Assembly (NCBI GenBank): GCA_037074705.1
Contig: CM073591.1
Span: 60,886,897-60,950,896, forward strand
Reading direction: 5' to 3'
Length of the DNA: 64,000 bases
Origin: Zhengitettix transpicula
Taxonomy: Eukaryota; Arthropoda; Insecta; Orthoptera; Tetrigidae
Shown: positions 1 through 11,640 of the stretch, one piece after another
How the letters are laid out: each line of letters begins with the position of its first letter
Numbering within the stretch: the first letter of the stretch is position 1
The notes under the pieces: generated by a model
Told to the model about the DNA's origin: nothing
The model's database searches: none
Seen by the model: the letters and a program-made list of their open reading frames with translations, nothing else
Translations under genes and position numbers: made by a program

Positions 1-624
1 CGAGCAGAACTACGAAACCTGCTAAGCACAAACAGTCTTGTGAACATAGCCGGACAGAATTATCAGAAATTAACCGAGAGAGAGACGAAAGGAGGATTAT
101 CCTGGTTCCTGAGTTTTGATCTAAAATATTAATTTAGAATCTGTGCGTTTTAGTAGAAGTGCAAAAACCCGTCATAGTGCTTCGACAATTAAAGGTATCC
201 TGGAATACTGGGCAGCCGTGAGTAACAATATAAAAACATCTAATTATGTAAACCTGATTAAAAGATAGCCGTCAGATTTCGTTTTCTTCTTTTGATTAAA
301 ATTTGTTAATTAGAATCCATATTTTTAGTTTAACTTCGCTGACAAGTAAATTTCGTCCTAGTTAATTGACGAGTAAATCTTTTCTATTCTTAATTGGAAT
401 TTGTGTTTAAGTTGAGAAATAAAATGATTCGCCATTATCAAGCCCAGTAGAGACCCTGAGATATATTTTTAAATTGTGTAATTGTTTTAAAGTATTAAAA
501 ATAAATCTATTGTTTGTTGAAGTTTATAATCTTTCATTCATTTAAAAGTCCATCTATTTTAATTATTACATGATGGCTACCACAACGTGGGACAAAAATA
601 AAAGTCTAGCTTTATTTAATTATT

Positions 625-627
<3 letters not shown>
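1..627 (+). mobile_element. 3' part of an LTR (TGTA...TTACA family), cut by the window edge
   Basis: This stretch matches, base for base over long runs, the 3' two-thirds of the solo LTR at 47424-48361. The shared parts include the 'acctgctaa.cacaaacagtcttgtgaacatagcc' region, the 'gtcagatttcgtt' block and the 'cccagtagagaccctgaga' block. A first LTR end (ATTACA) falls at 565-570. It is followed by a primer-site-like sequence and a second end (TTACA) at 623-627, which abuts an (AT)n run. No gag or pol follows, so I read it as a solo LTR with an extended 3' end. Its 5' end lies outside the window. Confidence 0.8.
571..593 (+). other. Primer-binding-site-like motif inside an LTR
   Basis: TGGCTACCACAACGTGGGAC lies directly after the first ATTACA end. 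It resembles the tRNA-Lys-type primer site of gypsy elements (TGGCGCCCAACGTGGGGC), with a different acceptor-stem part. The same arrangement recurs at 21428-21447 and, on the minus strand, near 36393-36415. Confidence 0.6.

Positions 628-667
<40 letters not shown>
628..667. repeat. (AT)n microsatellite at an LTR end
   Basis: Pure AT dinucleotide run of about 40 bp that begins immediately after the TTACA end of the LTR. Confidence 0.95.
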
Positions 668-669
<2 letters not shown>

Positions 670-839
670 ATTATATATTGTAATATATCAACGGGTGTGT
701 CGGTTGATAAATGTGTAATTTGGATATTCTGTTAAGTATTTTGTACATTGTTGAGTTCTCCTTTGGTGGATAGACTCAACCATCGGGGCTAGCGCGCGAA
801 TCTGTTATGGGGTAGAGCAGGAAAGGTGTGAATGGTCGA

Positions 840-1080
840 TACACAATTATACTACGAAAACAACCACGATTGGTGTCGAACTGACAGTTATGGAAGTCGC
901 TGACTTTAATTCTGACATTCAACATGCGTGTTAAGTTGTAGATCAACCCCTCGGCGTGGGTGTGAAAGGGAGTGAATAAAAATAAAGTTTCGCGTACAAT
1001 CTTAAACGAGTGGAGCAATTTATACCAAACTTTGTCCACGTGTTATTTACGATCGAGGAACAAACACGGGTTAACCTTTC
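840..1080 (+). repeat. Decayed, rearranged fragment of the Helitron-like repeat family
   Basis: Blocks match the internal units of the Helitron-like elements at 16449, 43442 and 53384: 'aacaaccacgattgg', 'tatggaagtcgctgacttta', then 'gtggagcaatttataccaaa' and 'cacgtgttatttacgatc'. The block order differs from that in the intact copies, and no terminal motif is visible. Between here and about 1500 I see nothing recognisable. Confidence 0.5.
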
Positions 1081-1852
1081 CGGGCACATATAAGTTGGTT
1101 CAAGTATTTTCACTCTGAGGGTACTAGATCTATTTTTGACTCGAGCAACGCTGAGAAAGTAGCTGTTATATAAAATCATTTACGACACACAAAAAATATT
1201 TAAAAAGTCTAAGAGAATTTTGCATACATTTTCATCAAGAAGATAATTATATTTCCTGGTAATTTTATTCCTCAGATATTTATCCTTAACGCTAAGTTAT
1301 TGTAAGATCTATCTGTATTCATATTCCCGGTTAAGTTTTCCTACTGTCTACGAGGTGATTATCGTTGCTGCAATTATAGGCCTGACCAGGAGGCGGCCGC
1401 ATCACGCGGAAGAGTTAAAATACAATTTAAACCGTTCAGTAATTTAAAATAAGGTTTTAAATTTTATCAGAATTAGCAGAAGATTTGGAAGACTTGCTAT
1501 ATAGATAGATAGATTTATTCACCATTAGCCCTCTAAAGAGGAAATAGGATTCGTCACAAATGTACAGTAGATAAAATGCATATAAACTTATAATACACAA
1601 AAACACACACAAAAATTCATATCTGTTTATATTAGTCTAGTCACTACAATCATACACACTATTTTTAGGAAACACGCACACGACACAAATCACTTCCTGG
1701 TATTAATCTCCTGTCGCTAGGTACGGAGGGATGTCGTCATAGATATTTACTAAAACAGAAAGCAGAGGCAGGAAAACAGAACCAAAAGGGGAAAACTGGA
1801 CAAACTATTTACATATTTATAGCATATTCGGCAATTTTGTAGGCAAGGCAGT

Positions 1853-4824
1853 TCAACGAATGTCAGACCGATTCAAAAATTCGTGTACGGAGTAATAAGT
1901 TCCATTGACAAGGTAAGTTTTACACTCCTTTACGAATAAGTTGTAGTTGTTGATGTTCTTTACATGATCAGGAAGGCTGTTAAATAGTGCGATACCGGAA
2001 TAATGAACGCTAGACTCATAGAGACTGAGGCTGTGCTTGTCAGACCTAAGAACTGAACGGTTTCTTGTGTCATAGCCATGATTGTCCCCGTTACTTGCAA
2101 AAAGGTTCATGTTGCGTTTAACAAATTTTAGTATTTCTAATATGTAAGCGCTAGGTAGAGTCAGAATATGGAGTCTTTTGAACAGCGGCCTGCAGCTTTC
2201 TCTAGCATCTGAATCTGATATAATTCTAATGGCTCGTTTTTGCAGTTTGAAGACATCCACACTACGAGAACAATTGCCCCAGTTGGCAATACCGTAACAC
2301 ATATGTGAATGAAAGTAGGCAAAGTAGACTAGTGAAGCAGTTTTGGTATCAACTTGTTGCGTCAATAGTCTCAATGAGTAACAAACAGAACTAAGTTTGC
2401 GCACGAGGCGATCAATGTGCAAGTTCCATTTTAATTTCATGTCGACTTGCAAGCCGAGGAAAGTCGCATGATCAGAGAACTTATCCGTTACGATGTTGTT
2501 GGTTTCTGTTGTAAAACGAACTAACTTAGTTTTCTGTACATTGAGTGTTAATTTATTGGCGGCGAACCAAGTATTTAGGTCTCTAGATGCAGTCTCAATC
2601 TTCGCATTGAGATTATTTAAATCAATGTCCGTAATTAACAAATTAGTGTCATCTGCGTATAAGACAGATTTTATAGGGTCCATATATTCTGGAAGATCGT
2701 TAATATACAAAAGAAAAAGCAGGGGACCTAATATTGAGCCCTGAGGCACGCCACAAGAAATGCCCTCCCATTCTGACAAGTGCACCTCACCAGCTTTGTT
2801 TTTTAAGGCTACCTTCTGTTTCCGATTGTTGAGATAAGATTCAAAGAGTGCCAAAGCGTTGCCTCTGATCCCATAATATTCTAATTTTTGGAGGAGTATG
2901 CTGTGGTCTACAAGATCAAATGCCTTCGAGAGATCAGCAAAAATTCCGGCTACCTTCAGTTTTTCATCAAGGGAATTTTGTATACTCTGAATAAACTCGT
3001 ACATAGCGGTGCTCGTGGATTTTTGTTTGAGGAAGCCGTGTTGTGCGGGAGTAATTACTTTATACTTCGTCAAGAATTCAAGTAACTTTTTGTGTAAAAT
3101 TTTTTCTAGTATTTTAGAAAATATCGGAAGTAGAGAAATTGGTCTGTAATTTGATGCGTCGGTGGGCGAACCCTTTTTGAAGATCGGAATAACTTTAGCG
3201 GCTTTAAGAGAGTCGGGAAAAATGCCGGTAGAAAGACACGCGTTGAATATGATTTGAAGGGGAGTAGCTATGACTTCGGCACAGTAGTTCACGACTTTGC
3301 TTGAGATGCCATATATATCCGCAGATTGGGTACATTTTAGCTTTCTTATTACGTTTATTATTTCGATACTGGTAACCGGTTGAAGAAAAATGGAATTCTG
3401 AACACTCGGTACGGCGTTTTGTAACAGTTTATAAAAAGCACGAGCTTCTGATGGCTTATTATTAGAAAATTGATCCGACACATGAACAAAATATGAATTA
3501 AATATACCCGCAGCGTCTCTGTTGGTGAAAGTTTTACCGTTGTCGACAAGCTTTATATCTGCCACGTTATAATTGACTTTACCTGAGATATTTTTAATCA
3601 CCTCCCAAGTTGCTTTTATTTTGTTATTTGAGTTTGCTATATACTCCGATGTATGTAATTTTTTAGCAGCTACAAGCACTTTCCTGTAGATACGTCTATA
3701 AGATCGGAAGAAAGTCAAGAATTGTGGCGATGAATTAATATTTTTAAATTTATTCATTTGGCAGAGCCTTTCGCGAGAAACTAGTATGCCTTTAGTTATC
3801 CAATTTTTTACTTTGATATTGGGTCTATTCTTTAATTTAAGTGGAGCTGTCTCGTTGATGACTAATAAGAAATAATTTAGAAAAGTTTCGAACATGTCAT
3901 CAGCATTCTTAGTTTTATTAACATCTAAAATAAAATCCCATTGTACGGTCTCTAGTCTATTTGCGATAATTCTGAGTTTTGCAGAGTTAAGGTTTCTAGT
4001 AAGTAGTACTGAGTCTTTAGGGCTAGGTTTGCAGATTATTTCACTCTTTATGTTCATTAACATACCCTTGTGATCGGATAAACCTGTTTCTATTATATTA
4101 ACATTGTAAGAATCTATGTGAAGGTTACACAACAAATAGTCAATGCAAGTTTCTGAAAAGGCAACTCTAGTGGGATCTAAGTTAGTGACGGAAATGCCGT
4201 AGGATTTAAGCATGGTCCCAAGGTCGCGTTTATTACTGGACTCGCGCAGGTAGTCAACGTTGAAGTCGCCTGATACAATAACAGTCTTATTTTCCGCGTT
4301 GATTTTCCTTAATACACGGTCTAAAAGCGAAATAAAACTTGCACAATCGCTACCCGGTTGGCGATAAATTGATAAAAATATGACATTTTTAGAATTATTA
4401 ACGGTTGTTAGTTCAACTGCACTGCACTCGAAAACACATTCACGACTGAGATTACGAATGTCTGGCCTATCTTTGCTCTTTTCTAATAGCTCGTTTTTAA
4501 TGAAAATGCACGACCCCCCATTTTTCATTATTGTTCGACTGAAATTTGATACCCTAGCATAACCCTCTAGGACAAAACAATTAGCTTCGTCTTCATTTTG
4601 CCAGTGCTCCGTCAAGGAAAGAACATCAATTTTATCCTGACGAGATAGAAACAATTCTACGTCAAGTTTTTTATTTCTTAAACTTTGAATATTTTGGTAA
4701 AAGATAGATAATTTAGTAGCATTTAACTCAATACTGCCATAATCATTTGAGAGTTGAGGAATATTTGACGACTGTCTACAAAATTGCTGAATAACTATCG
4801 GGTTAAATACGCGAAATCTGACGA
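1853..4824 (-). CDS. LINE ORF2: apurinic-type endonuclease plus reverse transcriptase
   Basis: ORF2 would nick target DNA and copy the element RNA at the nick. From the first ATG (4654) it encodes 933 residues. The open frame continues upstream to about 4824, and that extension holds the first endonuclease motif, QNIQSLRNK, so translation probably starts upstream without this ATG. Endonuclease motifs in order are LTEHW (catalytic Glu, about residue 16), IYRQP, GDFNVD (about 130), TCIDYLL and SDHKG (about 193). RT motifs include the FADLSKAFD block, the GVPQGSILGPLLFLLYINDL block and the catalytic YADDTN at about 666. The C-terminus has 'LQKRAIRII' and other features typical of CR1/Jockey-group RTs, with no RNase H. 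There are no stops. The frame overlaps the end of ORF1 by about 20 nt. Confidence 0.92.
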
Positions 4825-5367
4825 GAAATATTCAATACAAATTGTCTTTTACCCTTATAATTCATATGAAGTCCGTGAGTGGTATAACCAGAACGGGGTA
4901 GGTTATTAAATAGATCAACAATACTCACATTTTTAATTTTATCAAGGCCCATAGCCAGTAGTCGCCGGTTTTCGAAGATGGTCCGGCGCTGAGCAGCAGG
5001 GTCGTCGTGTCTCGCTGGGATGGGGCTCACGAAGATCTTCTTAGCTCGCATCTTTGGCAGCACTTTCTGGAGTACAGTCCAGTCCACTTTACCTTTTTCA
5101 CTAATGTCGTTTGTACCACCCACTAGTACAACGGCATCTGCATCATTAGTTAAGGCTGGCGCGTCCTTAACTACTTCCGATAGAGGGGCTCCGGGCTTCA
5201 CAATACCACAAACTTCGAAGTCATTCCCCAGTTCTTCTTTTAATAGTTCACTACACCCGCGTCCGTGAGATGACATTAATAGAACTACTTTCTTCTTTTT
5301 CTTCGTTGCTGGCAAAGTTTCTAACATATCTTCTGTACTTTTCTGGATAACTTCCTGTTCCGCCTGA
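4803..5367 (-). CDS. LINE ORF1, C-terminal SGNH/GDSL-like esterase domain (5' part missing)
   Basis: About 187 residues belong to the LINE; the first ~35 residues of the open frame (up to 5465) are read from the neighbouring palindromic element. An SGNH-hydrolase layout is visible: a first block ending SSHGRG (nucleophile block I, normally DSHGRG), the VGGTND block with its Asn/Asp, and a last block HGLHMNYKGK with the catalytic His. A lysine run (KKKKK) precedes the domain. Esterase domains of this kind are known in ORF1 proteins of CR1-type LINEs, where they are thought to aid membrane or RNP interactions. The upstream PHD or coiled-coil part that usually accompanies it is not present. The stop codon (4803-4805) lies inside the start of the ORF2 frame. 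Confidence 0.8.
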
Positions 5368-5376
5368 TATATATAT

Positions 5377-5797
5377 TGTAATGATGTATTTGATGTTAAA
5401 ATGATAAAATGACAGTTGGCCTCACGTTGAGGTGCCAATTTGTGGTGATTACATATGAAAGCCAATTAAATCGCCACGTTAATGCGTCAAATTAAATAAT
5501 TTAAATATTAAAATGAAAAGATATATTAATAATAAACAAGATTTTAAAATAGAAAAACAAATTAATTTATGAATGAATGAACAATTAAATGTTACAAAAT
5601 TATTAAATGAATTGACAGCAATTATCATGAAATCAACTAATTATTAAAATATCTTTTCATTTTAATATTTAAATTATTTAATTTGACGCATTAACGTGGC
5701 TATTTAATTGGCTTTCATATGTAATCACCACAAATTGGCACCTCAACGTGAGGCCAACTGTCATTTTATCATTTTAACATAAAATAAATCATTACAA
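5377..5797. repeat. 421-bp near-perfect palindrome (149-bp arms, ~124-bp loop)
   Basis: Arm 5376-5524 is the reverse complement of 5649-5797 with about three mismatches. One mismatch is cgattt versus ctattt; two more lie near the outer ends. Each arm holds two primer-site-like motifs, for example TGGCACCTCAACGTGAGGCC at about 5736-5755, mirrored at 5418-5437. The outer tips are TGTAAT and ATTACA, the family's LTR termini. Confidence 0.93.
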
Positions 5798-6028
5798 ATT
5801 GACGCACCAACGTGGTGGCACGTTTATTATAATAAATAATAGGACACTTTGTTAAAAACGAAATCTGACGATAACATTGAGGAATATTGATGAAAATAGT
5901 ATTAATAAGATGTGCATGCAATATTTTGCTATTTTTATTTTATGTGTGCGTGTGAAAATTAGAGCTGTATTGAAAAGACAGAAAAATGATTACATGTGTA
6001 TTTGAAATCAAAAATTTAATTTAAAGTA

Positions 6029-6217
6029 ATGGATTATAAAATAAATATGGTAGGGGATAGTGGATTTAGGATGCTAATGGAGTATTTGGAAAAACTAAGG
6101 GGAGAAAATAATAAAAATATGGCAGAGTTTAGAGCAGATACTAATAGGATAATTGAAGTTAATAGAGTTAGTAATAAAATGGATTCAGAAGAAGTGATTT
6201 TTCAATGTGGGCAAGTA
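6029..6217 (+). pseudogene. N-terminal stub of a gag-like ORF
   Basis: The ORF opens with ATG after a ~230-bp leader. Its first ~60 residues are polar and helix-prone (MDYKINMVGDSGFRMLMEYL, then a charged stretch ending FRADTNRIIEV), which resembles the N-terminal part of gypsy-type Gag proteins in composition. It runs into a TATATA tract at the element's end and is therefore truncated. No capsid, zinc-knuckle or pol sequence follows. The assignment rests mainly on position after a primer-site-like motif. Confidence 0.4.
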
Positions 6218-6249
6218 ATTAGTGATTACTACAATATATATATATATAT

Positions 6250-8900
6250 AGTATTAACGCCGTAAGAGAATTCTATAGTTCTTAGAATCCAACACAGTAA
6301 CCAATATTATACTTAAATTGAAACTGAAGGGCGACTGCTCCAGTAGTCGTAAAATGTTCGGATACAAAAAATAATTTTGAGAGGTATTCTCGAGGAAAAC
6401 TGAGGTTATTAATTTTTAATTTTCTGTACCACACAAAAAAAATGGATTCTGGAAGTAGATACAAGTTTTGAGGGCTTTCAATCTCGCTACACTTTGAGCG
6501 GAACTTGAATGCCCTTCAGAAACCGTGCTTTAATTTCAACCTGAATACCTCTTTTAAGGACTCAGTTTTAACATCGAGGTCTAAAATACTTGCAATGGTG
6601 TAGTTATGAAATTAATTCTTTCCTGTAGCTGCAAATGTATTCAAAAACTACGCAGAAATGCGTCTCAAATGAATTCCTATACTATTCGTTGTTTTCTATG
6701 TGTTGAGATTTATGAACAAGGCAATCGCTAGACGTAGTTTAGAAAAGTGACATCTAAATTGTAAACATGTAATTTTTAAGATATCTATGAATTAAATCAT
6801 ATAAAAATTAATGAAACTTCATTTATTCCAATTTTTATCTTTTTCATGTTATGATATGTTTATTTGGCGAAGGCTTGTTATTCTATGGTAAATAATTACA
6901 AATTATACAAAGCGTAATAAATAATTTGTTTAATGTGTTTTTAAAATCGTCTGCAATAAAACAAGATTTTTCAGTATATTTTCTCTTTGTTTAAAATTTA
7001 TATTTATTAATTTGATGTTCTCTGAGTAAATTTCGTTAAAAAAATTATTAATTTCTAAGATTTTCTGCTGGAAATGTCTGATCTGTTGGCTCTATTTTTA
7101 GTGTCTCACATAATATTAGATATTTTTTAGGAGTATCTGTAATTGATTTAAATATCCAGAGACGTTTCATAAAGTGTCCTAAAACTTTCCATATACAGGA
7201 AGATTAACGCTTTCTTTTATAAATATTTTTATATAACGTTGAAGTAATGGTGATCTTCAATTGCTATGGTTGGGTCATGGTGTCAAGTAATACTTGGCCA
7301 ATTTGTCGTTGATGTAAAATGATTATATTATTATTTTCAAGTCGTCGAGGTCCTGTGGAGTGATCACACAACTGAGATGAATTAATTTTTATCTTAGGAA
7401 TATTTGAAGTTTCAGAAAATGATACAAATCGTCATTAACTACTAGCAAAGGATTGTGTATGTTCGTTCGTGTTATTTGGTAGAGGAAGACAAATCCATGG
7501 GAATGTGTTTTCAAAGCAACATTAGTCATTTAGAAATTATTACATAAATAAAAACGGATTTCATAAAAAAATTCTATATAGGAAAACTTACGGGTCACAC
7601 AATATTAAGTATGTTGCATATTGGGACTTTGTCCATAAATTTATTTCTCCACCAGCCCTCAGGTACTTAGAATTCTAGAACAAATCATATGACGGTATGA
7701 ATATTTTTCTAGGTTCTTCAAGTCTTATGGAGAGTAATAGCACTTAATCTCTGACTTAAAAGGCCATGTGACATTCTCTAATTCCTATAATTGAAGATAA
7801 ATAGCTGGTCGCGTGAAAATAAGATGCGCAGTCGTCAACTGATCTGGAGTTGCAGTGGGGGTAGACCTGATCTTACTTGAACATGAACCATTGTTACGAC
7901 TGCTTGCGAGTGTAAAAAATGTTCGGAAACCATGGCGCAAGAAAATATATTGTGTTCAGATCATGATACGTTGTACGTAAAAAAAAGACCGTTCCGCAAC
8001 CTGTTTTAAGAACGTCAGTAGCGTTTCGCCAGTTTATCTCCAAGGGGATTCTACCCTGTTTCCCCCTGACGACAATATTCTGTTACATCCTCTCCCTTCT
8101 CCTAATGAGAATTTCGTATGACTTGCTGTCTCACACGATCTATGAATGATTGCAGAAATATTGCAGCTGCTTTTGATTGACACAAGAGGACAGGATTACG
8201 AAGATTAAAAATTGTGCAGCAATAAACGTTTAAGTTAATTTAGAATTTATCCTATTAATGAAATCAACGGAAAATGTTTTATAGCTTTGTAGGGGAGTCT
8301 TGAGCATTTGCTTGAAGCTAATTGTTTCTCAAAGGGCTGGAAAATACCCCCAGGGGCAGTTTCAATTACCCATGCTACATTAGGCCTCAAAGGACTCCTC
8401 GGGATTACTGGAAGGGCTGTCAGGATTATGGGATACAATATCGCGCTTGAATTATGCCGCAGGTCCTCCACGATAAATGTATGTTTCAGAAGGATAATTA
8501 CTTCCATATTTGAAAAGGAGCTCGATCATCGTTTTACGGACTTTCCCTATTTCTGCGTCTAGTTTTTCGCCAGAGATGCATGGGCGATTATGATACAACA
8601 AAGACTGGGAACTTATTATCATCAGTTGATTCTCTATTAAGAAATAAACATCAAGGTTTGATAATTTGGGGATACTTTTAATTGATGTATAAATTTAGGA
8701 AAAGAAAATTGATGTAGAAAATAAATTGGGAATAAGTTAGAAGAAGTATGTTATTTTTACTGTTTCTGACAGAAAATAAATCGACTTCACGTAAAACACG
8801 ATCCAGTCATTCTATTAAATTTAAAAGAATTGAAAGTTAGGGTTGTTAGTTAAGTACAAAATTGTGTACCTTTTACTGTAAATATGGAGATTTATCACAC
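6250..8900. other. No recognisable feature
   Basis: AT-rich DNA with only short, unconvincing open frames on either strand. I found no terminal repeats, tRNA-like sequence or domain signature. A slightly less AT-rich patch at 8247-8560 is open on both strands but resembles nothing I know. Confidence 0.6.
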
Positions 8901-8914
8901 CAATAAGAAAGGTA

Positions 8915-9125
8915 TTTATAAATATGTATTCTGACTGTTGAGAAAACTAATAAATAAATAATCACTAGCCAATTTTAAGTCAGAAAAAAGATATATTAAA
9001 TTAACAACGTTTCAATTTTTAATTTGCGACCTCATCGGGTTCAAGTCTAAAACAAAAAAAAGAAAAAAGCGATGAAACGTTATTTTAATAAATTATTTTT
9101 TCTGACTTAAAAGAAAGGTATTTGT
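8915..9125 (-). repeat. Penelope-like (PLE) repeat fragment with inverted arms and hammerhead-like motif
   Basis: This copy shares 'gccaattttaa.tcagaaaaaa' and the 'tatgtattctgact.ttgagaaaa' block with the repeat at 31335-31540. The minus strand reads CGATGAGGTCGC...GAAACGTTG at 9005-9040. A second half-copy in the other orientation, GCGATGAAACGT (9069-9080), follows after an A-rich spacer and ends 'ttttttctgactt', mirroring the left 'aagtcagaaaaaa'. Inverted or tandem pseudo-LTRs with a hammerhead core are characteristic of Penelope-like elements. Confidence 0.5.
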
Positions 9126-10640
9126 TTTTAGACTTGCAATATTTTCGGTGTTATCTTTAATTGGACAAATAATAGTTTGTAAACATTACATTTATATCAT
9201 TTGAATATATGACCTTTAGTTTATTCATAGATGCGGGAACCGTTTACTATAGGCAGCCTGAATTTCAGGATGACGTCGAAGAGTTGGTCGCTGCTCCAAA
9301 AGTGGGAATTGTCTGAGACACTGCTGTACAGTTGTCTGTGGTTTCCCAAAATACTACTTGGAAATTTGGATCTGACAGCCAGTCCACAGTTTTTTCTGTT
9401 TCTGCAAGTCTCTTAGTTTGGGGAAAAAAAACAACCTTTTCTTAGCCATGAAAGGCGTTTTGGTCCACGAAAAGTAAGTTACGCGGTAACTTTGTAATAT
9501 ATAGCATGCATTTTATTTACAGAAAACTTTCGTTTGGGTCGCAAAATGATGGGTGACGTATTTTTTTTTAGTCTGAACAAGTAGCCGCCACTTGCGGCGA
9601 GTAGCGCGGGAGGGGAATTGAGTCGAGGACTCGCTGTATGAAAGTTACGTTAAAGTTTTGGCCAACGAATATGATTACAGCTATAAAGTTTTGGAAAACT
9701 TGAAACGTTCACCGTTGGTGATGAATCAGTTTCATCAAACATTCATAATGGCACCAGCCCGCTAGAGTCTACATCCAGAGAGAAACTTGAACCCCGAACC
9801 ACATCCTCCAGCACCTTCACCTGCAATTCAACACATTTTTTTTATTGTTTACGTACGTGCGAAAATTACATCTCCCACATAAACAAATTCTTGGCCATGT
9901 GTTTTATATTTAAATTCTGACTAACGTTATGTACTAATTTAAACGATTTTGTGCCCACAGATTAAACCTGAAAGAATGTGTAAAATTTTATTATATTGTA
10001 AGAATAACTCTGAATTCTGAATTAAACTTCGGATGCAACTCGTTTGAAAGCACCTGTAAAATTATTGCAAGTAAATTTCCGGACCTAATATAGTTTAATG
10101 TAGTATACGTAATCTTTGCAAGTGCACGTGATGACGGAGAGTGTTGTTGAACGAGAATGAACCCACTAGTTTCGTGTTTATCTACACACGGACAGTCAGT
10201 GTGTTGCTTTTATTGTTCCGGACCGCACGCAATCACGCAAATGTCGCACTCTCGACCGAGTGCTTTTTTCATGAGAACGGTAATAGCAATAGCCCTAACT
10301 ACATAGTGACATAGTGAAAATTAAATCGAACGTTCGTGAAAGAAGAGCGAAGTTTATCCCAACCATCATAAAGTGATAAATAAATTACTGAACATTGATA
10401 GAGTACATAAACTGTATTTGAAAGCGAAAATTTATAAGCACGTAATTAAAATATAAAACCACTCCTGTATAATTAAATCAGTTAAGTCTAGTAATACATT
10501 TCCAGAATAATAAACCAGTTCATGATACACATCAAAACACAATATTAATACGAAACCCGAGCAATATTTTTTTTTTTACAATTTATAGTCACATTAATCT
10601 TTTGTTCATTAGCGACTAACATATGATAAGTTCTACATTT
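9126..10640. other. No recognisable feature
   Basis: Mixed AT-rich sequence with no supported gene or repeat. The stretch at 9570-9660 (gtagccgccacttgcggcgagtagcgcggg) is GC-rich but not identifiable. Confidence 0.5.
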
Positions 10641-10649
10641 TTATAGCAT

Positions 10650-11195
10650 TCAAATTACTTTATATAACTCAGTTTTCATAGTAAAATCTATGAGGTTGTT
10701 TATTGCTGTTGGTGAGTTGCAAATCTCCATCATTGAATGGGCGGCTATGGTTGATTTTCTTATGTCGCTATATTTGGGGCCGTCAAAGAGGACATGAGGA
10801 ATTGTTGTGGGCTCCTTGCATGAGCTGCGTACCGGCTGCGGAGATCTGGAAATCAAGAATGAGTGAGTGAAACTGAAGTGCAATGTTCTTATTCTGGAGA
10901 CAACAACCTGTTGCCTTCGAGATAGTTCTTTCTGGTGCGATACTTCCCTGATGCTGCTGACATTTCTGAGGATGACTCCGGATTCCTCTGGTTTTACTGA
11001 TCTACTCCACTTTTCCTCCAGTTCCTTGTAGATCCCTACTCTGCAGTCCCTGCTGGTGCAGATTGGCAGGTTGCTGGATCTTCCTTGACGATAAGCTTCC
11101 ATCTTCGCTAGTAGATTTGCGTTGTCGTGTCCTACTACGTCCTTATGCGCCGGTAGCCAGGCTATAGTGATCCGGTTTCCGTTTCCTTGGAAATA
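10650..11195 (-). pseudogene. C-terminal remnant of an I-like LINE ORF2 (RNase H end and tail)
   Basis: On the minus strand the conceptual peptide starts with TIAWLPAHKDVVGHDNANLL, which matches the end of a LINE RNase H domain (W.PGH..I.GNE.AD). It then carries the post-RNase H tail: VSRIRTLHFSFTHSFLISRS, a weak cysteine ligand, PHVLFDGPKYSDIRK, and the terminal EICNSPTAINNLIDF. That terminus matches the ends of the LINE fragments at 25395-25690 and 27415-27785, so all three come from one clade. The RNase H core and RT are absent; this is a 5'-truncated insertion. Confidence 0.75.
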
Positions 11196-11640
11196 ATTGT
11201 TACCCAGTAAGAAAATAACATTCCGACATTTATTATACTACCTACCACTACTCAGTATGATCATCGTTTCTATCAGCTTGTATTTATTTAGAAATCACTA
11301 TTGTGGAACGAGGGGATACGGGAAGTATATTGTGAGAATGTAGACCGTGGGGCAAGCTGGGAAGGGCACTTCGTTTGTGTCGCAGGTGGTGTGGAAAGCA
11401 CGTAGGCTAATGAGATTCCATAAGGTGATTTGACCTCTTTATACCAGCCGTCGGAGACACTTGTCGTCAGTATTCGGGGAGTAGGTGATCCAGAATTCTA
11501 CCCACAATTAGACGTGTCTCATACTTGCTCGAGATTTCATCGAGGTTGACACGGATCGAAAAGTGTTGACATTTTTGAACTACTGTTCACCTAAATAAAA
11601 GAACAATTTCATTAACTAAAATTTCACAGAGAGAAAATGA
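11196..11640. other. No recognisable feature
   Basis: A moderately GC-rich stretch without ORFs or repeats that I can place. It lies downstream of the minus-strand exon at 11831-12123, beyond a possible AATAAA poly(A) signal (minus strand, about 11705-11710). Confidence 0.4.

Larger units (their letters stand above)
1497..5376 (-). mobile_element. Non-LTR retrotransposon (LINE), 5'-truncated, with esterase ORF1 and EN-RT ORF2
   Basis: Read on the minus strand, the element runs from an SGNH-esterase-type ORF1 into an endonuclease/reverse-transcriptase ORF2, then a roughly 350-bp 3' UTR, and ends in a short ATCT tetranucleotide tail (plus-strand 'tagatagatagattta' near 1503-1518). A short simple-repeat tail and an esterase-bearing ORF1 are known features of CR1/L2/Jockey-group LINEs. 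ORF1 lacks its usual upstream part, because the sequence switches at about 5376 to an LTR-type element next to a TA run. ORF2 is uninterrupted, so this is one of the youngest insertions in the window. Confidence 0.88.
5377..6233 (+). mobile_element. Short non-autonomous LTR-type element with palindromic 5' part and gag stub
   Basis: The unit begins TGTAATGATG and ends GATTACTACA, the same kind of ends as the LTR family here, and has (AT)n on both sides. It contains a 421-bp palindrome, three direct primer-site-like motifs (near 5681, 5735 and 5798), a leader and the start of a gag-like ORF, then stops. There is no pol and no second LTR. It could be a truncated gypsy-type element, a TRIM-like derivative, or the product of aberrant reverse transcription. 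Confidence 0.55.

Noticed and set aside
5395..5520. N-terminal extension of the esterase ORF (MAFICNHHKLAPQRE)
   Set aside because: These residues are read from the neighbouring palindromic LTR-type element, not from the LINE.
8247..8562. ORFs open on both strands at 8.2-8.6 kb
   Set aside because: Both are short and resemble no family. Being open on two strands is expected by chance in a stop-poor patch.
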